Part shown: piece by piece, positions 15,314 through 23,175 of the stretch | Numbering within the stretch: position 1 is the first letter of the stretch | Layout: the number at the start of each line of letters is the position of its first letter | NCBI RefSeq assembly: GCF_041435115.1 | Contig: NZ_CP108046.1 | Coordinates: forward strand, 8,680,001-8,744,000 | Reading direction: 5' to 3' | Source of the DNA: Streptomyces sp. NBC_00289 | GTDB taxonomy: Bacteria > Actinomycetota > Actinomycetes > Streptomycetales > Streptomycetaceae | DNA length: 64,000 bases | The notes under the pieces: generated by a model | What the model saw: the letters and a program-made list of their open reading frames with translations, nothing else | Database searches by the model: none | What the model was told of the DNA's origin: nothing | Made by a program: the position numbers and the translations under genes

Positions 15314-16102
15314 GTGAGCTTGAGGATCGTTGTCACTGTGAAGTACGTGCCCGACGCCACCGGCGACCGGCACTTCGCCGATGACCTGACCGTCGACCGT
15401 GACGACGTCGACGGTCTGCTCTCCGAACTGGACGAGTACGCGGTCGAGCAGGCACTGCAGATCTCGGAGAACTCCGACGACGACGTGGAGATCACCGTCC
15501 TGACGGTGGGCCCGGAGGACGCCAAGGACGCGCTGCGCAAGGCGCTGTCCATGGGTGCGGACAAGGCGATCCACGTCGAGGACGACGATCTGCACGGCAC
15601 CGACGCGATCGGCACGTCGCTCGTGCTGGCGAAGGCGATCGAGAAGGCCGGCTACGACCTGGTGATCTCCGGCATGGCCTCCACCGACGGCACGATGGGC
15701 GTCGTTCCCGCGCTGCTGGCGGAGCGCCTGGGCGTCCCGCAGGTGACGCTGCTGTCCGAGGTCTCGGTCGAGGACGGCACGGTCAAGGGCCGCCGCGACG
15801 GCGACAGCGCCTCCGAGCAGCTGGAGGCCTCGCTGCCGGCCGTCGTGTCGGTCACCGACCAGTCGGGTGAGGCCCGCTACCCGTCCTTCAAGGGCATCAT
15901 GGCGGCCAAGAAGAAGCCGGTGGAGTCCTGGGACCTGTCCGACCTCGAGCTCGAGGCGGAGGAGGTCGGCTTGGAGGGTGCCTGGACCTCGGTCGACGCC
16001 GCGGCCCAGCGTCCGGCCCGCACGGCCGGCACGATCGTCAAGGACGAGGGCGAGGGCGGCAAGCAGCTCGCCGAGTTCCTCGCGGGCCAGAAGTTCATCT
16101 GA
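15314..16102 (+). CDS. etfB: Electron transfer flavoprotein beta subunit
   Basis: A 262-residue EtfB. The N-terminal VTVKYVPDATG, the DEYAVEQALQI segment, the nucleotide-binding VGPEDAKDALRKALSMGADKAIHV and the PxxLAExLGxPQVT region (PALLAERLGVPQVTLLSEV) are all family signatures. With EtfA it forms a soluble FAD/AMP heterodimer that carries electrons from acyl-CoA and related dehydrogenases to the membrane quinone pool. GTG 15314 follows AGGAG (15302-15306). The alpha gene starts 55 bases after its stop, so both are in one operon. Confidence 0.95.
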   Translation: MSLRIVVTVKYVPDATGDRHFADDLTVDRDDVDGLLSELDEYAVEQALQISENSDDDVEITVLTVGPEDAKDALRKALSMGADKAIHVEDDDLHGTDAIGTSLVLAKAIEKAGYDLVISGMASTDGTMGVVPALLAERLGVPQVTLLSEVSVEDGTVKGRRDGDSASEQLEASLPAVVSVTDQSGEARYPSFKGIMAAKKKPVESWDLSDLELEAEEVGLEGAWTSVDAAAQRPARTAGTIVKDEGEGGKQLAEFLAGQKFI

Positions 16103-16157
16103 GACCCGATCCGCTCACCGCCCCCCCAGACTTCGCAACACGCAGGAGACCCTTCTC

Positions 16158-17120
16158 ATGGCTGAAGTTCTCGTCTACGTCGACCACGTGGACGGCGCCG
16201 TCCGCAAGCCCACGCTCGAGCTGCTGACGCTCGCCCGCCGTATCGGCGAGCCGGTCGCCGTCGCCCTCGGCAACGGCGCCGCCGACACCGCCGCCACCCT
16301 CGCCGAGCACGGCGCGGTCAAGGTCCTCACCCACGAGGCGTCCGAGTACGCCGACTACCTCGTCGTACCGAAGGTGGACGCCCTCCAGGCGGCCGTCGAG
16401 GCCGTCTCCCCGGCCGCCGTGCTCGTCCCCTCCTCCGCGGAGGGCAAGGAGGTCGCCGCACGGCTGGCGCTGCGCATCGGCTCCGGCATCATCACCGACG
16501 CCGTCGACCTCGAGGCCGGCGACCAGGGCCCGGTGGCCACCCAGTCGGTGTTCGCCGCCTCCTTCACCACCAAGACCCGGGTCGCCAAGGGCACCCCGGT
16601 CATCACGGTCAAGCCCAACAGCGCCGCCGTCGAGGCCGCCCCGGCCGCCGGCGCCGTCGAGGCCCTGTCGGTGTCCTTCTCCGCGCAGGCCACCGGCACC
16701 AAGGTCACCGGCCGTACGCCGCGTGAGTCGACCGGGCGCCCGGAGCTGACCGAGGCCGCGATCGTGGTCTCCGGCGGCCGTGGCGTCAACGGTGCCGAGA
16801 ACTTCGCGATCATCGAGGCCCTCGCCGACTCCCTCGGCGCGGCCGTCGGCGCCTCGCGTGCCGCGGTGGACGCGGGCTGGTACCCGCACACCAACCAGGT
16901 CGGCCAGACCGGCAAGGCCGTCTCCCCGCAGCTGTACATCGCCAACGGCATCTCCGGCGCCATCCAGCACCGCGCCGGTATGCAGACCTCCAAGACGATC
17001 GTGGCCGTCAACAAGGACGCCGAGGCCCCGATCTTCGACCTGGTCGACTACGGCGTGGTCGGCGACCTCTTCGACGTCGTCCCGCAGCTCACCGAGGAGG
17101 TCAAGACCCGCAAGGGCTGA
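16158..17120 (+). CDS. etfA: Electron transfer flavoprotein alpha subunit
   Basis: A 320-residue EtfA. Domain I starts [13 protein letters not shown], and the C-terminal FAD-binding domain has the signature from VSGGRGV through [21 protein letters not shown] and [16 protein letters not shown] to [14 protein letters not shown] [15 protein letters not shown]. It binds FAD and pairs with EtfB. ATG 16158 follows AGGAG (16144-16148). The length is normal. A strong hairpin terminator begins 16 bases after the stop. Confidence 0.95.
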   Translation: MAEVLVYVDHVDGAVRKPTLELLTLARRIGEPVAVALGNGAADTAATLAEHGAVKVLTHEASEYADYLVVPKVDALQAAVEAVSPAAVLVPSSAEGKEVAARLALRIGSGIITDAVDLEAGDQGPVATQSVFAASFTTKTRVAKGTPVITVKPNSAAVEAAPAAGAVEALSVSFSAQATGTKVTGRTPRESTGRPELTEAAIVVSGGRGVNGAENFAIIEALADSLGAAVGASRAAVDAGWYPHTNQVGQTGKAVSPQLYIANGISGAIQHRAGMQTSKTIVAVNKDAEAPIFDLVDYGVVGDLFDVVPQLTEEVKTRKG

Positions 17121-17136
17121 TCACCGCACCGCCGTA

Positions 17137-17173
17137 CGAGGCCCCCGCGACCGCCACGGTCACGGGGGCCTCG
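17137..17173. terminator. Strong bidirectional intrinsic terminator
   Basis: A 17-bp stem (17137-17153 with 17157-17173, one mismatch) closes a 3-base loop, with the core GAGGCCCCCG/CGGGGGCCTC. It lies between the convergent etfA and EEP-phosphatase genes and can stop both transcripts. Confidence 0.8.
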
Positions 17174-17178
17174 CGCGT

Positions 17179-18072
17179 TCAGCGCAGGGTGAGGGAGGCC
17201 TGCACGGGCAGGTGGTCGCTCGGGAACTGCCCGTCCCGCGAGAAGGTGTTCACCCGCGCGCGCCGCACCGTCACGCCGGGTGTGGCCAGAATCCAGTCGA
17301 TGCGGTCCCCTCCGGGGACGAGCGGCCGGTAGCCGTGGAACGTCCCGTACGGCGCACCGCGTTCGGCCGCCGCGTCCCAGGTGTCGACCAGTCCGGTGCC
17401 CAGCATCGCGTCGTAGACGGCACTGCCGTGGGCGGGAGCGTTGAAGTCGCCGGTCGTCAGCAGCGGCAGGTCCGGGTCGAGTCCCGCCATCCGCCGGGCG
17501 ATCAGCGGTACCGAGCGCAGGCGGGCGTCCTGGTTGCCGCTGTCCAGATGGGTGTTGAGGAGGTAGAACTCCCGCTCCCCGTCCCGCAGATCGCGGAAGC
17601 GCACCCAGGTGACCATGCGGATGGTGGAGCCTCCCCAGGTGTTCGAGCCGACCACTTCGGGGGTGTCGGAGAGCCAGAAGTGGTCGTACTCGGCGGGGGC
17701 GAGGCGGCGGGTGTCGTAGAAGACGGCCATGAACTCGTCGCGGCTGCCGCCCGCGCGGCCGGTGCCGATCCAGTCGTAGCGCGCTCCGAGGTCGAAGTCG
17801 ATGTCGCGCAGTTGCTGGTAGAGGCCCTCCTGGGTGCCGATGACCGTGGGGGCCTCGCGACGCAGGAGTTCGCGCATCACCGGGCGGCGGGCGGCCCAGC
17901 TGTTGGGTCCGGTGGTGCCGGCGAAGCGGAGGTTGAAGCTCATCACCTCCAGCCGCCGGCCCCTCCCGCGAAGGACGGAGGCGGACGCGGTGGTGAACAG
18001 GGGCAGGGTCACGGCCGCCACCCCCGCCGTCCGCAGGCCCGCCCGACGGGTCACTCCGTTCACGTCCGACAC
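17179..18072 (-). CDS. Tat-exported endonuclease/exonuclease/phosphatase family protein
   Basis: A 297-residue EEP-fold hydrolase. The N terminus has a twin-arginine signal (TRRAGLRTAG, then a hydrophobic stretch ending near ASAS). Catalytic motifs follow in order: MSFNLRF (Asn), GTQEG (metal Glu), NTHLDSGNQDAR (His/Asp), TGDFNAP (Asp/Asn), DWIL and SDHLPV (catalytic His). The start GTG at 18072 is preceded by GGGAGGGG at 18078-18085; longer in-frame starts would break the Tat signal. Secreted relatives include sphingomyelinase-like and nuclease-like enzymes; which bond is cut here is not visible. Confidence 0.86.
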   Translation of the reverse strand: MSDVNGVTRRAGLRTAGVAAVTLPLFTTASASVLRGRGRRLEVMSFNLRFAGTTGPNSWAARRPVMRELLRREAPTVIGTQEGLYQQLRDIDFDLGARYDWIGTGRAGGSRDEFMAVFYDTRRLAPAEYDHFWLSDTPEVVGSNTWGGSTIRMVTWVRFRDLRDGEREFYLLNTHLDSGNQDARLRSVPLIARRMAGLDPDLPLLTTGDFNAPAHGSAVYDAMLGTGLVDTWDAAAERGAPYGTFHGYRPLVPGGDRIDWILATPGVTVRRARVNTFSRDGQFPSDHLPVQASLTLR

Positions 18073-18174
18073 GCGATCCCCTCCCTCGCGAGCCAGGATG
18101 ACGGCTGAGCCCTGTCGTGCGGAAGGAGGCGTAGGGGAAGGAGTGTCAGGGTGGACCAGGCTGTGGGACGGGTG

Positions 18175-18237
18175 TTGACCGGCGGGAAGGTCCACGGATA
18201 GCTTCGTTCTACGGATTGTTGATTCCGCACAGCGGAA
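18175..18237 (+). promoter_or_regulatory. Promoter with downstream operator for the DUF6986 gene
   Basis: TTGACC (18175-18180) and TAGCTT (18199-18204) are 18 bases apart. The perfect palindrome TTCCGC-ACA-GCGGAA (18223-18237) lies about 12-26 bases after the predicted start site, the position of a road-block repressor. The arms look like those used by IclR-type regulators of ureide genes, but no regulator is adjacent, so it is likely controlled in trans. Confidence 0.6.
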
Positions 18238-18254
18238 AACTGGAGGGTGTTGGG

Positions 18255-19574
18255 ATGGGTCAGGGCCAGCAGGAGAAGGTCGCGACGAGCCTCGCGGGCG
18301 CGGTGAGCGAGGAGATCAGCGCCTCCCTCGCGCCGGTCGACGCCGAGCTCGACCGCCGCTACCCGGGAGACCCCGGCACCCGCCAGCCCGTCCACACCGT
18401 CTACGTCCCCGGCGACGTCTTCGCCGCCGACACCGTGCGGTCCTGGGGCGACCGGGCCCTCGACGCGCTCGACCGACACGCCCCCGACGCGGCCTCCTTC
18501 GCCGCGGTCCTCGGTCTGTCGGACGAACTCGCCGGGCCGGTGTACGACCGCGTCCGCGTGAAGCTGGAGCGCGAGCCGATCGAGGACCTGCGCGTCGACT
18601 TCGAGGACGGCTACGGCAACCGCTCCGACGCCGAGGAGGACGAGGCCGCGGCCCGGGCGGCCCGGCTGATCGCCGAGGCGTACGAGAACGGCACGGCGGC
18701 CCCGTACATGGGCATCCGCATGAAGTGCATGGAGGCCCCCGTGCGCGACCGGGGCATCCGCACCCTCGACATCTTCCTCACCGGTCTGACGGAGGCCGGC
18801 GGCCTGCCCGGGGGTCTGGTCCTGACGCTGCCGAAGGTGACGTACGCCGAGCAGGTCACCGCCATGGTGCGGCTCTTGGAGGCCTTCGAGAAGGCGCGCG
18901 GGCTGGAGCCCGGCCGGATCGGCTTCGAGATCCAGATCGAGACCAGTCAGTCCATCCTCGCCACCGACGGCACCGCCACCGTCGCCCGCATGATCCAGGC
19001 CGCCGAGGGCCGCGCCACCAGCCTGCACTACGGCACCTTCGACTACAGCGCCTGCCTGGGCGTCTCCGCCGCCCACCAGGCCAGTGACCACCCGGCCGCC
19101 GACCACGCCAAGGCGATCATGCAGGTCGCGGCGGCGGGCACCGGGGTACGCGTCTCGGACGGGTCGACCAACGTCCTGCCGGTCGGTCCCACGGAGAAGG
19201 TCCACGACGCCTGGCGCCTGCACTACGGCCTGACCCGCCGCGCCCTGGCCCGGGCTTACTACCAGGGCTGGGACATGCACCCCGGGCACATCCCCACCCG
19301 CTACGCGGCCGTGTTCGCCTTCTACCGCGAGGGCTTCGCCGAGGCCGCCGCCCGCCTGTCCCGCTACGCCAACCGGACCGCCGGCGACGTCATGGACGAG
19401 CCCGCCACCGCCAAGGCCCTCAGCGGCTATCTGTTGCGCGGCCTGGACTGCGGCGCCCTCGACATCGCCGAGGTGGCCCGCCTGGCCGGCCTGACCCGCG
19501 CCGACCTGGAGGCCTTCGCGTCACCGAGGCGCGCGGACCTGACCGGGTCGGCGATCAGCCCCTCCGGCGTCTGA
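18255..19574 (+). CDS. DUF6986 family HpcH/HpaI/CitE-like aldolase
   Basis: A 439-residue protein related to the phosphoenolpyruvate/malyl-CoA lyase TIM-barrel superfamily. VDFEDGYG near 115 corresponds to the metal-binding acidic loop, RMKCME to the substrate Arg, LTLPKV and FEIQIETSQSIL to the conserved Lys/Pro and Glu strands, and HYGTFDYSA to a further active-site strand. I recall the family as DUF6986, often near malate synthase or allantoin genes; the reaction is not established. ATG 18255 follows GGAGGG (18242-18247). A clean promoter and operator precede it; it is alone on its transcript. Confidence 0.78.
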   Translation: MGQGQQEKVATSLAGAVSEEISASLAPVDAELDRRYPGDPGTRQPVHTVYVPGDVFAADTVRSWGDRALDALDRHAPDAASFAAVLGLSDELAGPVYDRVRVKLEREPIEDLRVDFEDGYGNRSDAEEDEAAARAARLIAEAYENGTAAPYMGIRMKCMEAPVRDRGIRTLDIFLTGLTEAGGLPGGLVLTLPKVTYAEQVTAMVRLLEAFEKARGLEPGRIGFEIQIETSQSILATDGTATVARMIQAAEGRATSLHYGTFDYSACLGVSAAHQASDHPAADHAKAIMQVAAAGTGVRVSDGSTNVLPVGPTEKVHDAWRLHYGLTRRALARAYYQGWDMHPGHIPTRYAAVFAFYREGFAEAAARLSRYANRTAGDVMDEPATAKALSGYLLRGLDCGALDIAEVARLAGLTRADLEAFASPRRADLTGSAISPSGV

Positions 19575-19685
19575 GGATCGGGTGCGGGGGCGGAGCCCCT
19601 GAGGACGGGGCGGACCGGGTACGGGCGGCGGGGCGAGAGAACGCGCCATCCCCGCCGGGCCCCGCCCGTCCCCTCGGTGAGGTCC

Positions 19686-19751
19686 GATGCGGTGCGATGC
19701 GGTTCTGTGCGATCCGGTCCGGCTCAGTGCGGTTCGGTGCGGTGCGGTTCG
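19686..19751. repeat. Low-complexity GGTGCG/GGTTCG-type repeat in intergenic region
   Basis: Short 5-6-base motifs of the type GATGCG, GGTGCG and GGTTCG repeat irregularly, ending GCGGTTCGGTGCGGTGCG. The region 19575-19849 between two convergent genes has no gene I can support. It resembles slippage-derived sequence. Confidence 0.6.
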
Positions 19752-19849
19752 CCAGCGTCCGAAGGGGATGGAGTGCGGCTGTTCCCACCTGCCGCTCCGC
19801 GGCACGAATGCGACCGGGGACGGCGAGGGCCCGGCCGACGCCGCACGGG

Positions 19850-20644
19850 TCAGGGCGAGGACGGCGACGAGGACGCGCCCGGTCCCGGACTCTCGCCGTG
19901 CCGACCCGTCAGGTAGCTCTCCAGGCCGGACGCCGTCACCCGTTTCTCGTCGGCGAACAGCCGGGTACCGCGTTCGCACAGGCGGTGATCGGCGCGGGCC
20001 CGGGCGCAGAACTCCTCGGGCGTGACACCGAACAGCTCCCGCCACCGCGCGGATCCCGCGAGGAGTTCGGAGAGCAGCTCCCGCTGGCCCGGGTGGGCGC
20101 GCGGGGCGCCGCTGCCGTCGCGCAGGACACCGTGGCGGTTGACGTACGCGTACCCGCCCGGGAGCGTCACGCCGTCCGCCACCTCGATCCGCACCTCGGG
20201 CGCCGACAGCCAGGCCCGGCGGAAGTTGCCTTTGGGCAGCGGCACGCCCTCGCTCGCGTCGACCACCCTGAGCTGCTCTTCGTCGAGCCAGATGACGAAC
20301 AACTCCCGTACGGCAGCGGGCGCGTGGAACGGCGACGCCGACACATAGCCGAGCCGGCTCACATGGGCGGAGACGCCCACGCCGATGCCCGTCACCCGGG
20401 ACCGCACCATGGGGATGGGCGAGGTGATCCCGAACTCGGCCATCTTGTCCCGGAGTTGACCGGGGTTGGCGTTGGAGCCGACAGCGAGGACCGGGCTGCG
20501 ACCCTCGTGCACGGGGCGGTCCAGCGGCAGTAGTCGGTCCCCGTGCAGAACCCCCGACTCCCGCGGCCAGGCTCCCGGATAGAGCAGCGGATGGTCGCGC
20601 GGGGCCTCGGCCAGGCCCAGCGTCTCGAGGGTGCGGCCGGTCAC
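19850..20644 (-). CDS. Unrecognised protein with a possible gamma-glutamylcyclotransferase-like motif
   Basis: A 264-residue soluble protein that I cannot name with confidence. Near residue 55 it has AVGSNANPGQLRDKM, which recalls the YGSN(L)NP substrate loop of the gamma-glutamylcyclotransferase/AIG2 fold, and FVIWLDEEQLRVVDASEG later resembles a strand-turn of the same fold. The catalytic Glu of that family cannot be placed surely. The C terminus is a Ser/Pro-rich tail (GPGASSSPSSP). It lies 7 bases downstream of the LacI gene on the same strand, so it may be co-transcribed with it. Coding statistics are normal. Confidence 0.6.
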   Translation of the reverse strand: MTGRTLETLGLAEAPRDHPLLYPGAWPRESGVLHGDRLLPLDRPVHEGRSPVLAVGSNANPGQLRDKMAEFGITSPIPMVRSRVTGIGVGVSAHVSRLGYVSASPFHAPAAVRELFVIWLDEEQLRVVDASEGVPLPKGNFRRAWLSAPEVRIEVADGVTLPGGYAYVNRHGVLRDGSGAPRAHPGQRELLSELLAGSARWRELFGVTPEEFCARARADHRLCERGTRLFADEKRVTASGLESYLTGRHGESPGPGASSSPSSP

Positions 20645-20651
20645 GGGCGGC

Positions 20652-21746
20652 TCACTCGGCCGGGGGCAGCTCGCCCGAGCCGCGGGTGATCAGGCGGGTG
20701 GGCAGCTCGATCCGCTCGGGGGCGAGCAGGGTGCCGTCCAGTTGCCGGAAGAGGCGCTCGGCCGCGGTCCGGCCGATGGCCGCCGCGTCCTGGGCGACGA
20801 CGGTGACGCCCGGTCGCAGCAGATCGGCCAGCTCGATGTCGTCGAAGCCGACGAGGGCGACACTCCGGTCCTGCTCGGCGATGACGCGGATCACGGTGAC
20901 CGTCACCCGGTTGTTGCCGGAGAAGACCGCCGTGACGGGCGAGGGGCCGGACAGCATCTCCTCGGCCGCCGCGCGCACCCGCTCGGGGTCGGTGACGCCG
21001 AGCGACATCCAGGCGTCCTCCACGGGTATGCCCGCGTCCTCCATGGCCGCCCGGTAGCCGCGCAGCCGCTCGGCGGCCGTGTGGATGCGGGGCATGTCAC
21101 CGATGAAGCCGATCCGGCGGTGTCCGTGGGCGATGAGATGGGCGACCCCGTCGCGGGCGCCGCCGAAGTTGTCCGACAGTACGACGTCGGCGTCGATCTT
21201 TCCCGCCGGACGGTCGACGAACACCGTCGCCACACCCGCCTTGAGCTCCGGCTCGAGGTACCGGTGGTCGTCGCCGGCCGGGATCACGACCAGCCCGTCC
21301 ACCCGCCGGGCGCACAGGGCCAGCACCAGTTCCTGCTCGCGCTCCGGGTCCTCCGCGCTGGAGCCGTTGATCAGCAGGGCGCCGTGGGCGCGGGCCACCT
21401 CCTCGACCGCGCGGCTGAGCGGGCCGTAGAAGGGGTCCGCGAGGTCTTCCAGGACCAGGCCGATGCTCGCGGTACTGCCCTTGCGCAGCACCCGGGCGCT
21501 GTCGTTGCGGCGGAAGCCCAGCGCCTCGATGGCGTCCTGGACCCGCCGCTCCGTCTCCGGGGTGACGCCCGGCTCGGCGTTGACCACACGCGAGACCGTC
21601 TTCAGCCCGACACCCGCACGAGCCGCCACGTCCTTCATCGTCGGACGGGTGCCGTAGCGGTTTCCGGGGAGGCGGTCGGCTCGGCGGTGGGTCTCGGGCA
21701 CGGTGCGGCGTCCTGTCCTGTCGTCCACGGGGATGCGTCGGTCCAT
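20652..21746 (-). CDS. LacI family transcriptional regulator
   Basis: A 364-residue regulator. The helix-turn-helix and hinge read TMKDVAARAGVGLKTVSRVVN (about 36-56), with ARVLRKGSTASIG leading into a periplasmic-binding-protein-like core (GLVVIPAG, DRPAGKIDADVVLSDN, GHRRIGFIGD, VGFDDIELADLLRPGVT). The N terminus has an extra 36 residues before the DNA-binding domain if ATG 21746 is used; no Shine-Dalgarno supports it, and a TATAAA stretch sits right at it, so a GTG at codon 16 or the ATG at codon 37 may be the true start. It is divergent from a ROK kinase with a perfect operator between them. Confidence 0.88.
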   Translation of the reverse strand: MDRRIPVDDRTGRRTVPETHRRADRLPGNRYGTRPTMKDVAARAGVGLKTVSRVVNAEPGVTPETERRVQDAIEALGFRRNDSARVLRKGSTASIGLVLEDLADPFYGPLSRAVEEVARAHGALLINGSSAEDPEREQELVLALCARRVDGLVVIPAGDDHRYLEPELKAGVATVFVDRPAGKIDADVVLSDNFGGARDGVAHLIAHGHRRIGFIGDMPRIHTAAERLRGYRAAMEDAGIPVEDAWMSLGVTDPERVRAAAEEMLSGPSPVTAVFSGNNRVTVTVIRVIAEQDRSVALVGFDDIELADLLRPGVTVVAQDAAAIGRTAAERLFRQLDGTLLAPERIELPTRLITRGSGELPPAE

Positions 21747-21783
21747 GATTTATATGAAGATGTGGCGTCGAGCATAGAGCCTG

Positions 21784-21795
21784 GACAACGTTGTC
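21784..21795. promoter_or_regulatory. LacI-type operator, perfect 12-bp palindrome
   Basis: GACAACGTTGTC with the central CG typical of LacI-family sites. It lies in the 146-base divergent gap between the LacI gene and the ROK kinase gene, suggesting autoregulation and control of the kinase. Confidence 0.6.
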
Positions 21796-21892
21796 AGATG
21801 CGCGAGACACTGTCCACCGCAATCTCCGGCCCGCGCCCCCCACTGCGACCGGCCACCCTTTTTCTCATGGCTGACGGGGAGATCCGACACTG

Positions 21893-22840
21893 ATGCACAC
21901 CGACCTAGTGGCCGCGCTCGACATCGGCGGCACCAAGATCGCCGGAGGCCTGGTCGACGGCCACGGCAGGATCCTGGTCCGCGCGCAGCGCGCCACGCCC
22001 GCACAGCAGGACGGCGAGACCGTGATGCGGGCCGTCGAGGAGGTGCTCGGCGAGCTGACCGCCGCTCCGCTGTGGGGGAGCGCCACAGCCGTCGGTATCG
22101 GCAGCGCCGGCCCGGTGGACGCCTCCGCGGGCACGGTCAGCCCGGTGAACGTGCCGGGCTGGCGTGACTTTCCCCTGGTCCGGCGGGTCCGGGAGGCGGC
22201 CGGTGGACTGCCCGTCGAGCTGATCGGTGACGGCGTGGCCATCACGGCCGCCGAACACTGGCAGGGTGCGGCCCGCGGCCACGACAACGCCCTGTGCATG
22301 GTGGTCTCGACGGGCGTCGGTGGCGGCCTGGTCCTGAACGGGCAGCTCCACCCGGGCCCGACCGGCAACGCGGGCCACATCGGCCACATCAGCGTCGAAC
22401 TCGACGGCGACCTGTGCCCGTGCGGCTCGCGCGGCTGCGTGGAGCGCATCGCGAGCGGCCCGAACATCGCCCGGCGAGCGATCGAGGGCGGCTGGCTGCC
22501 CGGCCCGGACGGCGACACCTCCGCCGTGGCGGTGGCGGCCGCGGCGCGCGCCGGCGACCCGGTGGCCATCGCCTCCTTCGAGCGCGCCGCGCGGGCCCTG
22601 GCCGCCGGTATCGCCGCCACCGCCACCCTCGTCGAGATCGACATCGCCGTCATCGGCGGGGGCGTGGGCAAGGCGGGTGACGTCCTGTTCGCGCCGCTGC
22701 GGAAGGCGCTGGCCGACTACGCCACGCTGTCCTTCGTCCAGCGGCTGACGGTGACGCCCGCCCAGATGGGCACGGACGCGGGGCTGGTGGGAGCGGCCGC
22801 GGCCGCGCTCGTCGGGCGCGAGACCGCGGCCGCGGTCTGA
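21893..22840 (+). CDS. ROK family sugar kinase / glucokinase-like
   Basis: A 315-residue ROK protein without a DNA-binding domain. The N-terminal ATP-phosphate loop is ALDIGGTKIAGGLVDGHG. GIGSAGPVD and NVPGW follow, VVSTGVGGGLVLNG is the second phosphate region, and the zinc-binding GHISVELDGDLCPCGSRGCVERIASG (HxxCxCGxxGCxE) is complete. It therefore probably phosphorylates glucose or a related hexose. The ATG follows GGGGAGA by about ten bases. The divergent LacI gene and downstream convergent alpha-galactosidase suggest galactoside or glucose use. Confidence 0.88.
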   Translation: MHTDLVAALDIGGTKIAGGLVDGHGRILVRAQRATPAQQDGETVMRAVEEVLGELTAAPLWGSATAVGIGSAGPVDASAGTVSPVNVPGWRDFPLVRRVREAAGGLPVELIGDGVAITAAEHWQGAARGHDNALCMVVSTGVGGGLVLNGQLHPGPTGNAGHIGHISVELDGDLCPCGSRGCVERIASGPNIARRAIEGGWLPGPDGDTSAVAVAAAARAGDPVAIASFERAARALAAGIAATATLVEIDIAVIGGGVGKAGDVLFAPLRKALADYATLSFVQRLTVTPAQMGTDAGLVGAAAAALVGRETAAAV

Positions 22841-22911
22841 GCCGGGACGCGGCAGGAACGTTCACTCGTGCGCTGTGCGCTGTGCGCTGTGCGCGGTCTC
22901 GGGGGCTGAGC

Positions 22912-23175
22912 GGCTCAGCCGTGCGTCCGCGGTGGGCTTTCGTGGCCTCCGGGGCTCCGGGGCTCCGGGGCTCCGGGGCTCCGGGGCTCGGGGGCTCGGG
23001 GACTGGCTCGGCGGCTGGGCAGCTCAGGCGTGCGTCCGCGGTGGCTTTCGCGGTTTCCGGAGCGCGGGGTCGACGCTGGGCGGCTCAGCCGTGCGTCCGC
23101 CGTGCGTGGCCTCCGGGGCTCAGGGGCCGGCCCCGGAGGCTGACGGTGTGCTCAGCAGCTCAGGCGTGCGTTCGC
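22912..23175. repeat. Repeat field containing degenerate copies of the alpha-galactosidase 3' end
   Basis: The 311-base gap 22841-23151 has no gene. It holds the 8-bp unit CTCCGGGG five times (22947-22986). It also holds three copies (22912-22942, 23019-23040, 23080-23100) of a block GCnGCTCAGsCGTGCGTCCGC, which also occurs at 23155-23175, where it is the last codons and stop of the GH27 gene. The gene tail thus seems to be reiterated downstream. Confidence 0.6.
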
